The notes under the pieces are model-generated. The model saw nothing but the letters and a program-made list of their open reading frames with translations. It was not told the origin of the DNA and searched no databases. Below, one piece after another: positions 8,697 through 16,602 of a stretch of DNA of 64,000 nt. Source of the DNA: CAKZNE01 sp040222435 (GTDB lineage Bacteria; Bacteroidota; Bacteroidia; Flavobacteriales; Schleiferiaceae); assembly GCA_965212245.1 (NCBI GenBank), contig OZ243107.1:868001-932000 (forward strand), given 5' to 3'. Within the stretch, counting starts at the first letter, position 1; each line of letters opens with the position of its first letter. A program made the position numbers and the translations under genes.

Positions 8697-9386
8697 TTAA
8701 TTCAGCTCTTCTGCATTCACCTCGTATAAACGCGCGGGCTTATGCAGTACACCTTTTTGTTTTTCATCAGTTGGAGTAACCAGGTTTTCCTTCAGTATTT
8801 TCTTTCGGAAATTCCGCTTATCCAGTTTTTTACCCAAAATGATCTCATACAGTTTCTGTATTTGGCTCAGGGTAAATTTTTCCGGTAACAATTCAAAACC
8901 GGTCTTTTTATTTTCAAAATCTTCCTTCAGTTTACCAAGTGCCGTACTCAGGATCTCATCATGATCAAAAGCCAGGCTAGGTATTTCTTTCATGTCGCAC
9001 CAAAAAACCTTTTCGGCAAAACTGGATGCGGCAGGTTCAAAATCGCCCATTTTAACCAGTGCAAAATAAGCCACGGTAATTACACGGGCCTGCGGATTTT
9101 CACGATAGGACTGAAGCCACTCTAAATCCTTTATATCTTTTACCCGATTGGGGTTGCCAAAGGTTTTAAATTGCTGAAGGAAAATACCTTCCAGCTGGGT
9201 AAGTTCCTTTAACACCCTTGAAGCCGCATCATCAAGGCTCTCATCATCAAGGATAAGGTCACCGGGCAAGGCCTGCTGACTTTTTCCTTTTTCCAGCTTC
9301 TTCTCAATCAGAAGAACGTTCAGTTTTTCATTGTCAAAACCAAAAACCACACAATCCACGGAAACATTGGGATTAAGATTTTTCAT
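8697..9386 (-). CDS. Nudix-related transcriptional regulator (NrtR/AraR-type)
   Basis: The first 145 residues form a Nudix fold and the last 75 a winged helix (FTLSQIQKLYEIILGKKLDKRNFRKKIL), the layout of the NrtR family of repressors. The Nudix box is degenerate. The usual REUxEE core reads RVLKEL in this protein, so the domain probably senses a ligand and does not hydrolyse it. Bacteroidota members of the family are known to control sugar catabolism. The gene is divergent from pfkA-gapA across a 138-bp spacer that contains a perfect TGTA-N5-TACA palindrome, which makes control of glycolysis the leading inference. The effector is unknown. Confidence 0.85.
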   Translation of the reverse strand: MKNLNPNVSVDCVVFGFDNEKLNVLLIEKKLEKGKSQQALPGDLILDDESLDDAASRVLKELTQLEGIFLQQFKTFGNPNRVKDIKDLEWLQSYRENPQARVITVAYFALVKMGDFEPAASSFAEKVFWCDMKEIPSLAFDHDEILSTALGKLKEDFENKKTGFELLPEKFTLSQIQKLYEIILGKKLDKRNFRKKILKENLVTPTDEKQKGVLHKPARLYEVNAEELN

Positions 9387-9479
9387 AATTACTTATAAAT
9401 CAATTGTTTTAATTTAACACGCTTATTGATCTCCAAAAGCCTCCGTTTTCAGGAGTTAAATATAGAAATTTTTTTAAAG

Positions 9480-9494
9480 GTGTATTTTTTACAC
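9480..9494. promoter_or_regulatory. Operator-like palindrome upstream of pfkA
   Basis: GTGTATTTTTTACAC is a perfect inverted repeat (GTGTA, 5-nt spacer, TACAC) that ends one base before the -7 box at 9495. A repressor bound here would cover the promoter spacer. Related sites are at 11507 and 13045. Confidence 0.55.
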
Positions 9495-9502
9495 TAAGTT
9501 TG
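9495..9502 (+). promoter_or_regulatory. Possible -7 box of pfkA-gapA
   Basis: TAAGTTTG matches TAnnTTTG exactly, 22 nt before the pfkA ATG. Only a T-run is present at the expected -33 position. Confidence 0.45.
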
Positions 9503-9524
9503 TTGTACTATTTTTATTCCACCT

Positions 9525-10508
9525 ATGACAAAACCCATTAAAACCATTGGCGTTCTTACCTCGGGAGGCGATTCCCCCGGCATGAACGCAGCTATAAGAG
9601 CCGTAGTACGTGCCGCTTCCTTTTACGAAAGAAAGGTGTTTGGTATTTATGAAGGCTACGAAGGTTTAATCAACGACAATATACAGGAACTTAACGCTCG
9701 TTCCGTAAAAAATATACTGAACCGCGGAGGCACTATCCTCAAATCATCAAGGAGTAAAGCTTTCCGAACTGAGGAAGGCCGTAAAAAGGCGTTTGACAAT
9801 CTTAAAAAACACCAGATTGACGCTCTGGTATTGATTGGCGGGAATGGCACTTTTACCGGAGGACACATTTTTTGGGAGGAGTTCAACATTCCGGTAATTG
9901 GCGTACCCGGCACTATAGATAATGACCTTTTTGGCACGGATTATACCATCGGTTTTGACTCAGCTACCAACGTGGTTATTGAGTGTATTGATAAACTTCG
10001 TGATACGGCAGAATCACATAACCGCCTTTTTTTTATAGAAGTAATGGGTCGCGATTCCGGCTTTATTGCGCTTCGCTCAGCCCTGGCTTCCGGAGCCCTG
10101 GATGTAATACTTCCGGAGGAAAGCGCTCCTTTTGATGACCTGGTAAGTGAACTTGAAAAAGGCGTGGAAAACCAAAAAACCAACAAATTGGTAGTGGTGG
10201 CAGAAGGTAATAAGCTGGGTGATACCTTTTGGATCGCAGAACAGATCCGTAAAAAATTTCCGGAAATGGAATCCAAAGTAACCATACTTGGCCATCTGCA
10301 AAGAGGCGGCTCTCCCAGTTGCCATGACCGGGTATTGGCCAGCCAGCTGGGTGTTGCAGCTGTGGAAGGTCTGCTAAACGGTAAATCAGATATAATGGTG
10401 GGTGTTGAAAATAATGACATTTCATATACTTTTCTTCAAAAAGCCATAAACAATAAAGCAGTTATAAACCCCGAACTGCTTCGAATCAGTAAAATATTAT
10501 CCATCTAA
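9525..10508 (+). CDS. pfkA: 6-phosphofructokinase
   Basis: This 327-residue protein makes fructose 1,6-bisphosphate, the committed step of glycolysis. The N-terminus GVLTSGGDSPGMNAAIRAVVR, the catalytic loop PGTIDNDL (Asp132), VMGRDSG and LGHLQRGGSP are all typical of the bacterial ATP-type enzyme. One oddity is that the conserved GGDG(S/T) loop reads GGNGT at 105-109. Asn107 replaces the Asp that in E. coli PfkA helps hold Mg-ATP. Gly108 argues for ATP, and a PPi-dependent enzyme would have Asp there. gapA follows after 13 nt, so the two form an operon. Divergent from the Nudix regulator. Confidence 0.96.
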   Translation: MTKPIKTIGVLTSGGDSPGMNAAIRAVVRAASFYERKVFGIYEGYEGLINDNIQELNARSVKNILNRGGTILKSSRSKAFRTEEGRKKAFDNLKKHQIDALVLIGGNGTFTGGHIFWEEFNIPVIGVPGTIDNDLFGTDYTIGFDSATNVVIECIDKLRDTAESHNRLFFIEVMGRDSGFIALRSALASGALDVILPEESAPFDDLVSELEKGVENQKTNKLVVVAEGNKLGDTFWIAEQIRKKFPEMESKVTILGHLQRGGSPSCHDRVLASQLGVAAVEGLLNGKSDIMVGVENNDISYTFLQKAINNKAVINPELLRISKILSI

Positions 10509-10521
10509 AACATTTTATAAT

Positions 10522-11511
10522 ATGCGCATAGCTATTAATGGCTTCGGCCGTATAGGAAGGATCACCTTTCGCCAGTTGATTGAGAGAAATGAAGTAGAAG
10601 TTGTAGCGATCAATGATCTTACTGATCCCGCCATTCTTGCTCACTTATTAAAATATGATTCAGTACACGGTAAATTTCCGCACCGTGTGGAGGTTCGAGA
10701 CTCAACCCTGGTAATAAATGGTAAGGAGATCCGTATTCTTTCACAAAGAGATCCGGCTCAACTACCTTGGAAAGATATGGGTGTGGAGATGGTACTGGAG
10801 TGTACTGGTATTTTTCGTGACCGTGAAGGAATGAGTAAACACCTGTCTGCCGGTGCTAAAAAAGTTATTCTTAGCGCACCCGCCAAGGGTGATGTTAAAA
10901 CTATTGTACTTGGGGTAAACGACCATGAACTTAGTGCGGAGGATGATATGGTAAGTAATGCCTCTTGTACCACCAATTGTCTGGCACCCATGGTTAAGGT
11001 GCTTCACGAAAAGTACGGTATTGTAAAAGGCTATATGACCACCACCCATGCGTATACGGCTGACCAGCGCTTGCAGGACGCTCCACATGATGACCTGCGC
11101 AGGGCCCGTGCAGCAGCTCTAAGTATTATACCCACCACTACCGGGGCAGCTAAAGCAGTTGGTCTCGTTTTACCGGAAATGAAAGGTCGCCTGGATGGTT
11201 TTGCCATGCGTGTACCTACCCCTACCGGTTCTGTAACCGACCTTACGGTTGAGCTGGAGAAAGAGGTAAGCGCTCAGGAGATTAATAAAGTAATGAAAGA
11301 AGCCAGCGCCAATGCACTTAAAGGTATTATGGAATATACGGATGAGCCTATTGTTTCAGCCGATATAACGGGCAACCACTCTTCATGCATATTTGATAGT
11401 GACCTTACAGCTGCTAACGGAAATATGGCTAAAGTTGTAGGCTGGTATGATAATGAAATGGGGTATTCTTCGCGCCTGGCAGACCTTACCGTTCGGATGT
11501 CTAAGATGTAA
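10522..11511 (+). CDS. gapA: Type I glyceraldehyde-3-phosphate dehydrogenase
   Basis: The 329-residue protein has the NAD-binding start INGFGRIGR, Asp32 in AINDLTD (favouring NAD over NADP) and the active-site motif ASCTTNCLAP with Cys149. The C-terminal WYDNEMGYSSR is also normal. It oxidises glyceraldehyde 3-phosphate in glycolysis. It is 13 nt behind pfkA and shares its promoter. Its stop codon lies inside a second operator-like TGTA-N5-TACA site that precedes the kinase-mgsA pair. Confidence 0.97.
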   Translation: MRIAINGFGRIGRITFRQLIERNEVEVVAINDLTDPAILAHLLKYDSVHGKFPHRVEVRDSTLVINGKEIRILSQRDPAQLPWKDMGVEMVLECTGIFRDREGMSKHLSAGAKKVILSAPAKGDVKTIVLGVNDHELSAEDDMVSNASCTTNCLAPMVKVLHEKYGIVKGYMTTTHAYTADQRLQDAPHDDLRRARAAALSIIPTTTGAAKAVGLVLPEMKGRLDGFAMRVPTPTGSVTDLTVELEKEVSAQEINKVMKEASANALKGIMEYTDEPIVSADITGNHSSCIFDSDLTAANGNMAKVVGWYDNEMGYSSRLADLTVRMSKM

Positions 11512-11519
11512 AAAGTACA
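11507..11519. promoter_or_regulatory. Second operator-like site, upstream of the kinase-mgsA pair
   Basis: TGTA-AAAAG-TACA has the same half-sites and spacing as the palindrome at 9480. It overlaps the gapA stop and lies 7 nt before a TAnnTTTG box. Confidence 0.4.
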
Positions 11520-11526
11520 CTTAACC

Positions 11527-11534
11527 TATATTTG
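11527..11534 (+). promoter_or_regulatory. Possible -7 box of the kinase-mgsA pair
   Basis: TATATTTG is an exact TAnnTTTG match, 36 nt before the ATG at 11571. The -33 region is not convincing. Confidence 0.4.
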
Positions 11535-11570
11535 CCGTTTACCTTCTCTTTTAATTAGTGAGAACAACCT

Positions 11571-12458
11571 ATGATTTATTTGGCAGAAAGCGGGTCTACC
11601 AAGACCGATGCAGTTATATTAAAGCCTGATGGCAGCGAAGTTTGCAGAGTGAACACCATGGGGTTTAACCCATACTTTCATACTTCAGAATCCATTGGCC
11701 GCGAAATGGCAAAAGTAGATGCCGTTAAAAAATACGGCCATGAAATAACCCAGGTATACTTTTATGGTTCGGGCTGCTCTTCTGCCCAATTGTGTAAAGT
11801 GGTGCGCAAGGGCCTTGCTCAGGTATTTCCCAAAGCTGATATAGCTGTTGATCATGATCTGATGGCCTGCGCCTTTGCCACCTACACCGGCCAGCCGGCT
11901 ATCAGTTGTATATTGGGCACAGGTTCCAACAGCGTTTTTTTTGATGGAAAGGATATACATACCCGTGATTCGGGCCTGGGGTTTATACTGGGCGATGAAG
12001 GTTCCGCCAGCCATATCGGCAAAAAACTGATTACTTCTTATTTCTACCGTACTATGCCCAAAAATCTTCGTGAAAAATTTGAGGAGAAGTACAATATGGA
12101 TAAAGACCACGTGGTACAGAAGGTATATCAAAATGAGCATGCCAATGTATACCTGGCCGGTTTTGCCCCTTTTGCCAATAATCACATTGAAAAGCCTTTT
12201 TGTTGGGAAGCGGTATTCAGCAGCTTTCGCGATTTTATTGAATACCACGTACTCTGTTTTGAGAAGGCCCGTGAAGTTCCCATCCATTTTGTGGGGTCAG
12301 TAGGGTATCATTTTAAAGACGTATTAAGCGATGCGATCCTTTATTTTGATTTGAAAATGGGGAACATTGTACAAAAGCCTTTAGACGGGCTGATACGCTA
12401 TCATCGCGATTACATCCTGCAAGAAGGCAAATCAATTGTAAAAAGTAAAAGTATCTGA
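11571..12458 (+). CDS. BadF/N-acetylglucosamine-kinase-like ATPase
   Basis: This 295-residue member of the ASKHA (sugar kinase/actin) fold shows a phosphate-1 loop near the start (AESGSTKTDAVIL), a second Asp-containing strand (AVDHDLMACAFA) and the phosphate-2 glycine loop (CILGTGSNS). GFILGDEGSASHIG is a signature of the BadF/NagK-like family. Bacterial relatives phosphorylate N-acetylglucosamine or similar amino sugars, but specificity cannot be read here. The TGA stop overlaps the ATG of mgsA by one base, so the two are translationally coupled. Confidence 0.85.
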   Translation: MIYLAESGSTKTDAVILKPDGSEVCRVNTMGFNPYFHTSESIGREMAKVDAVKKYGHEITQVYFYGSGCSSAQLCKVVRKGLAQVFPKADIAVDHDLMACAFATYTGQPAISCILGTGSNSVFFDGKDIHTRDSGLGFILGDEGSASHIGKKLITSYFYRTMPKNLREKFEEKYNMDKDHVVQKVYQNEHANVYLAGFAPFANNHIEKPFCWEAVFSSFRDFIEYHVLCFEKAREVPIHFVGSVGYHFKDVLSDAILYFDLKMGNIVQKPLDGLIRYHRDYILQEGKSIVKSKSI

Positions 12459-12832
12459 TGGTTATAGCCCTCATTGCCCATGATGGTAAAAAAGCGGAGA
12501 TGGTAGGTTTTCTGCGTGACCACCTGGATCTTTTCCACCGGGATGATGTAGAATTAATTGCTACCGGTACCACTGGCTCTCACGTGGAAAAGGCAGGCCT
12601 CAAGGTAATTAAAGTACTCTCCGGCCCTTTGGGAGGTGATGCCCAAATTGCTACACGGGTGGCCGAAGGCCGGATAAATGCTGTTTTCTTTTTTCGTGAT
12701 CCATTGGATAAGCATCCTCATGAACCGGATATCCTGATGCTAATGCGCATTTGTGATGTGCATAACATTCCTTTAGCTACTAATCCGGCTACCGCACGTC
12801 TTATATTCAGAGCTTTGCTTTCTGAAGAATAA
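12458..12832 (+). CDS. mgsA: Methylglyoxal synthase
   Basis: The 124-residue protein converts dihydroxyacetone phosphate to methylglyoxal and phosphate, a bypass used when sugar phosphates build up. It matches the family along its length. IALIAHDGKK is the start, TGTTGSHVE binds phosphate, and SGPLGGDAQI and DPLDKHPHEPD carry the catalytic Asp and His residues. It is coupled to the upstream kinase and belongs to the same cluster as pfkA and gapA. A possible co-regulation by the Nudix regulator would place DHAP overflow under the same control as glycolytic flux. Confidence 0.95.
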   Translation: MVIALIAHDGKKAEMVGFLRDHLDLFHRDDVELIATGTTGSHVEKAGLKVIKVLSGPLGGDAQIATRVAEGRINAVFFFRDPLDKHPHEPDILMLMRICDVHNIPLATNPATARLIFRALLSEE

Positions 12833-13040
12833 GTGGCTTTAAAAAACGCTGTGAGGGACAAGTTCATATCCACTAAAGGGGTCTGGACCACCATCATATC
12901 AGGCTTATTTAATTCTTCGTTTTTCAGCAAATCCTCAGTGGACCAAACCCCAACAGCCTGCGCCTTTACGAAGAAGTACGGAAGGACTCCTTTGTTTTAA
13001 CTACCTAGCTATCCATATAAATTATTTAGTATATTGCCAC
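12833..13040. other. Intergenic stretch downstream of mgsA, no gene recognised
   Basis: No frame of convincing composition is found on either strand in this spacer, and no terminator follows the mgsA stop directly. The next hairpin is at 13160. The stretch is followed by the operator-like site, promoter and terminator that suggest a small RNA. Confidence 0.5.
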
Positions 13041-13043
13041 TAA

Positions 13044-13074
13044 TTGTACATGTTACACTAAGGCGGTAATTTTG
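13044..13074 (+). promoter_or_regulatory. Promoter with overlapping operator-like site, for a candidate small RNA
   Basis: TTG at 13044-13046 and TAATTTTG at 13067-13074 (exact TAnnTTTG) are 20 nt apart, a good Bacteroidota promoter. TGTA-CATGT-TACA at 13045-13057 has the same half-sites and spacing as the sites at 9481 and 11507. It shares TTACACTAAG with the 9480 site. Confidence 0.5.
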
Positions 13075-13080
13075 TGTTAA

Positions 13081-13190
13081 ACGACTTTTTTACCCGACCT
13101 TAACTTATCATTATTCAATAAGGTGATTATGCAGTAACAGGCAATAATCAAAATTAAAAGCCCCGTGTGTTACACACGGGGCTTTTTTTC
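13081..13190 (+). ncRNA. Candidate small RNA, about 110 nt
   Basis: The stretch lies between a good promoter (13044-13074) and a strong plus-strand terminator (13160-13189). It holds no usable reading frame: the only ATG, at 13130, is followed two codons later by a stop. Transcription should start near 13081 and end in the T-run at about 13189. The promoter carries the same operator-like motif as pfkA, so the RNA may respond to sugar supply. It could also be only the 3' end of a long mgsA transcript. No match to a known RNA family is claimed. Confidence 0.4.
13157..13189 (+). terminator. Strong bidirectional terminator
   Basis: GCCCCGTGTG (13160-13169) pairs with CACACGGGGC (13173-13182) around TTA and is followed by T7. 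On the minus strand it can also end the bacilliredoxin transcript, whose stop is at 13210. Confidence 0.9.
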
Positions 13191-13209
13191 TATAATTTAC
13201 CTTAAAAGG

Positions 13210-13620
13210 TTAGCAGAATTCGTCAAAAGCACCTACCAGGTTATCGGCAATGGCCTCGGCTGCACGACCTTCAATATGATGCCTTTCGATCATATGCACC
13301 AACTGCCCGTTCTTGAACAGAGCAATGGAAGGTGAGGATGGAGGGAAAGGCGCCATCATATCACGGGCCGTTTTAACCGCTTCTACATCATTACCTGCAA
13401 AAGCTGTAATCATGCGGTCAGGCTTTTTAGCGTGTTGCGTAGCCATTTTCACAGCCGGCCTGGCATTAGCAGCGGCACAACCACAAACTGAATTAATGAC
13501 CACTAAAGTGGTACCATCTTTATTTATTTCATTCTTAACCTCCTCTGAGGTACGTGTTTCTTTTATTCCTACCGTAGTAAGATCCTCACGCATGGGAGCT
13601 ATTAAATCTTCTGGATACAT
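13210..13620 (-). CDS. BrxA/BrxB-family bacilliredoxin (YphP/YqiW type)
   Basis: This 136-residue thioredoxin-like protein has the family start MYPEDLIAPMREDLT and the redox motif CGC (residues 46-48) in NSVCGCAAANARP. In Bacillus, relatives reduce bacillithiol mixed disulfides. Many Bacteroidota carry the family and it is assumed to serve thiol redox control. It stands alone between two terminators and is probably monocistronic. Confidence 0.9.
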   Translation of the reverse strand: MYPEDLIAPMREDLTTVGIKETRTSEEVKNEINKDGTTLVVINSVCGCAAANARPAVKMATQHAKKPDRMITAFAGNDVEAVKTARDMMAPFPPSSPSIALFKNGQLVHMIERHHIEGRAAEAIADNLVGAFDEFC

Positions 13621-13696
13621 AACTGAATTTTTTACAAAATTAGGATTCTCCTTTAATCTGGCAGATTGCCGGGAACTATATATTCATTGAAAACAA

Positions 13697-13722
13697 AAAA
13701 GGAGGCTTTTGCCTCCTTTTTA
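13697..13722 (-). terminator. Terminator of the downstream membrane-protein gene
   Basis: GGAGGC (13701-13706) pairs with GCCTCC (13711-13716) around TTTT, with A and T runs on both sides. It follows the stop at 13745 on the minus strand. Confidence 0.85.
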
Positions 13723-13744
13723 TAGATTCATAAACCCACCCTTC

Positions 13745-14221
13745 TTAGATAAAAAGGGGAGCATTGGAAATATTTTTTACTTCAGAATCAATGTCTTTCA
13801 CAATTTTGGAAAGACGCTCAAATTTCTTTTTGCTCAATAAGCTTACACTAAATCTTTCTGTGCATTCTTTCCCCGCTTTGATGTAATGTACCACCAATTT
13901 TTTACGGATTCCACTGTGATCAAGCTCAAGGGCTACCACATTTTTACGCAAAACATACAAATCCTTACCTAACACACGGTTCATCACCATGTGACTTTTG
14001 ATATGCAATACATCAGATTCTGCGTTAAAGCTAAAAATGGGTAAACCTACATAAGCGTAGGCCAAGCCTATTAGCGCAGGTGCAACCAAAATGGAGTAAC
14101 CATTGAAAAGATCTCCAATATGGTTGAGGATAAACAAAAAGGCCAGATCGGCCAAAACCACCAAAACCAGTGTAACGATCACCAGCCAGAGGTACTTACG
14201 AATGTTTGTATTAGTAATCAT
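13745..14221 (-). CDS. Small membrane protein of unknown function
   Basis: About 158 residues from the ATG at 14221. Two hydrophobic helices (about 10-30 and 45-62) are followed by a soluble, beta-rich and then helical C-terminal half. That half resembles bacterial PH-like membrane-anchored proteins in layout only. The frame opens earlier at 14272, but a probable -7 box (TACTTTCG, 14249-14242, minus strand) lies between the two ATGs. This favours the inner start, which also begins better (MITNTNIRK). No function is proposed. Confidence 0.7.
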   Translation of the reverse strand: MITNTNIRKYLWLVIVTLVLVVLADLAFLFILNHIGDLFNGYSILVAPALIGLAYAYVGLPIFSFNAESDVLHIKSHMVMNRVLGKDLYVLRKNVVALELDHSGIRKKLVVHYIKAGKECTERFSVSLLSKKKFERLSKIVKDIDSEVKNISNAPLFI

Positions 14222-14323
14222 AATAGTAAATAACGACTTCGCGAAAGTAAAAAAATTCTCACTAAAAATCAAGTAATCCCCTGATTTTTAGAGTATAGCT
14301 TTTTTGAGATCGTTTTATTGAGT

Positions 14324-14770
14324 TTACGATCTCTTTCGGGCAAAGAACGAACGGATTAATTCCGCACATTCATCTGTTAGCAAACCTTGCTCCAAAATTG
14401 TTTTAGGGTGTAGATACCCCCCGTGTTCCACAAAACCACGTTTGGGGTCAGGAGCCGCAAACACCACTCGTCCTATCTGGCTCCAAAAAAGTGCTCCGGC
14501 ACACATGGGGCAGGGCTCCAGTGTTACAAACAAAGTGCAGTCTTTTAAATATTTTGAACCCAGGTATGAACTGGCCGCAGTAATGGCCTGCATTTCTGCA
14601 TGAGCTGTTACATCAATTAGCCGTTCAGTGAGGTTATGACCCCGTCCAATAATTCTGTTCTTACTTACTATAACCGCCCCAATCGGAATTTCATCTTCTT
14701 CAAAAGCCTTTTGTGCTTCCATGAAGGCCTGGCGCATAAAATATTCATCACTATAAATCTCTATACTCAA
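14324..14770 (-). CDS. tadA: tRNA adenosine(34) deaminase-type nucleoside deaminase
   Basis: The 148-residue protein has the zinc cytidine-deaminase fold with HAE (57-59, His ligand and catalytic Glu) and PCPMC (Cys87 and Cys90 ligands). The spacing and the start DEYFMRQAFMEAQKA fit TadA, which converts A34 to inosine in tRNA-Arg. Length is normal. The gene is divergent from aspS across 82 bp, and both act on the translation machinery. Guanine deaminase-like relatives share the motif, so the substrate is inferred. Confidence 0.88.
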   Translation of the reverse strand: MSIEIYSDEYFMRQAFMEAQKAFEEDEIPIGAVIVSKNRIIGRGHNLTERLIDVTAHAEMQAITAASSYLGSKYLKDCTLFVTLEPCPMCAGALFWSQIGRVVFAAPDPKRGFVEHGGYLHPKTILEQGLLTDECAELIRSFFARKRS

Positions 14771-14852
14771 ATGTGTACACTTTTAGAGCTGTAAAGATAG
14801 GTATGCTCCTAATACTTTGTAATTTCGCCAGCTCATCAAATGTTGGCTAAAA

Positions 14853-16598
14853 ATGCATCGTACACATACCTGTGGTGAACTGAATCTACAACACGAAGGA
14901 CAAAATGTTAAACTGGCAGGCTGGGTACAACGTGTACGCAATCTGGGTGGCATGACCTTTATTGATCTTCGCGATCGTTATGGCATAACACAGCTGGCGT
15001 TTAATGAAGAATGGGACGCCAACCTTCTGGAGCAGGCCCGCAAAACCGGACGTGAATTTGTGATACAGGTTGAGGGTGAGGTTATTGAACGCAGCAGTAA
15101 GAATGCCAATATGCCTACCGGTGAAATTGAGATCAAAAGCAAATCTCTGACGGTACTCAATGCCTCTAAAACACCTCCTTTTACTATTGAAGATGAAACC
15201 GATGGCGGTGAAGAGTTACGCATGAAATACCGCTACCTGGATTTACGCAGAAACCCGGTAAAGGAAAACATACTCTTACGCCACCGCGTAAATATGGAAA
15301 CCCGTAATTACCTTAGCTCAGTAGGCTTCATTGATATTGAAACTCCTTTCCTTATCAAATCCACTCCGGAGGGGGCGCGTGATTTTGTGGTACCTTCACG
15401 TATGCATGAAGGTCAGTTCTACGCCTTGCCCCAGTCGCCCCAAACCTTTAAGCAACTGCTTATGGTTTCCGGCTTTGATAAATATTTCCAGATTGTGAAG
15501 TGTTTCCGTGATGAGGACCTTCGGGCTGACCGCCAGCCGGAATTTACACAAATAGACTGTGAAATGTCTTTTGTGGAGCGCGAGGACATTCTCAACATAT
15601 TTGAAGGGTACCTCACTCATATACTAAAAGAAGTTAAGGGAGTGGCTATTGACTCTATTCCCCGCATTACTTACGATGAGGCCATGGCTAAATATGGCAG
15701 TGACAAGCCGGACATCCGCTTTGGGATGACATTTAATGAATTGAATAAGCTTACCCAGAACAAAGGTTTTAATGTTTTTGATAAGGCCGAATTGGTAATA
15801 GGCATCAATGCTGAAGGCTGTGCTTCCTATTCTCGCAAGCAAATAGATGCGCTGATCGATTTTGTAAAACGTCCGCAGGTAGGAGGTAGCGGATTGGTAT
15901 GGTGTAAGTATAATGAAGACGGTACTCTTAAATCTTCGGTAGATAAATTTTACACTGCGGAAGACCTTAAAGCCTGGGCCGATGCTATGAAGGCCAAGCC
16001 TGGTGACCTTATGCTTATTATGGCCGGGCCAACTCACAAAACCCGAAAAGCATTAAACGACCTTCGCCTGCATCTGGCAGAAGAACTGAATCTGCGAAAT
16101 CCGGAAGAATTTGCTCCCCTATGGGTACTGGATTTTCCTCTTTTAGAATGGGACGAGGATACACAGCGCTGGTACGCCATGCACCACCCCTTTACCTCAC
16201 CCTATCCCAAGGATATGCATTTGCTGGATACCGATCCGGGAAGCATTCGTGCTAATGCCTATGACCTGGTTATGAACGGTAATGAAATAGGTGGAGGGTC
16301 TATACGTATACACGACCGTGAGATCCAAAAGAAAATGTTTGCCATACTGGGCTTTAGTGATGAAGAAGCCAAAAAACAATTTGGCTTTCTGATGGATGCC
16401 TTTGAATACGGAGCACCTCCTCATGGAGGTATTGCCTTTGGTTTTGACCGTCTTGTGGCCTTATTAGGTGGTAAAGAAAGTATTCGCGACTTTATGGCCT
16501 TCCCCAAGAATAACGCTGGGCGGGACCTTATGATAGATACACCTGCTGCTATTGGAGAGGAACAGCTCAAAGAGCTTCGCATAACCATAAGCGAGTAG
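14853..16598 (+). CDS. aspS: Aspartyl-tRNA synthetase
   Basis: This 581-residue class II synthetase is bacterial type. It has an N-terminal OB-fold for anticodon binding (about 1-105), class II motif 2 at FRDEDLRADRQPEFTQ, a GAD insertion domain (about 280-410) and motif 3 at GIAFGFDRLVALLGG. It attaches aspartate to tRNA-Asp and is the normal length. The ClC gene starts 4 nt after its stop, which indicates one transcript. Upstream, TAATTTCG near 14820 resembles the -7 box at 7 of 8 positions. Confidence 0.97.
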   Translation: MHRTHTCGELNLQHEGQNVKLAGWVQRVRNLGGMTFIDLRDRYGITQLAFNEEWDANLLEQARKTGREFVIQVEGEVIERSSKNANMPTGEIEIKSKSLTVLNASKTPPFTIEDETDGGEELRMKYRYLDLRRNPVKENILLRHRVNMETRNYLSSVGFIDIETPFLIKSTPEGARDFVVPSRMHEGQFYALPQSPQTFKQLLMVSGFDKYFQIVKCFRDEDLRADRQPEFTQIDCEMSFVEREDILNIFEGYLTHILKEVKGVAIDSIPRITYDEAMAKYGSDKPDIRFGMTFNELNKLTQNKGFNVFDKAELVIGINAEGCASYSRKQIDALIDFVKRPQVGGSGLVWCKYNEDGTLKSSVDKFYTAEDLKAWADAMKAKPGDLMLIMAGPTHKTRKALNDLRLHLAEELNLRNPEEFAPLWVLDFPLLEWDEDTQRWYAMHHPFTSPYPKDMHLLDTDPGSIRANAYDLVMNGNEIGGGSIRIHDREIQKKMFAILGFSDEEAKKQFGFLMDAFEYGAPPHGGIAFGFDRLVALLGGKESIRDFMAFPKNNAGRDLMIDTPAAIGEEQLKELRITISE

Positions 16599-16602
16599 CA
16601 TC

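Noticed and set aside
11685..12287. 200-codon minus-strand frame
   Set aside because: It is antisense to the BadF-type kinase, whose ASKHA motifs are clear.
14306..14333. Terminator at the 3' end of tadA
   Set aside because: GAGATCGT and ACGATCTC can pair, but the hairpin includes the last codons of tadA and is followed by an A-run on that strand, not a T-run.
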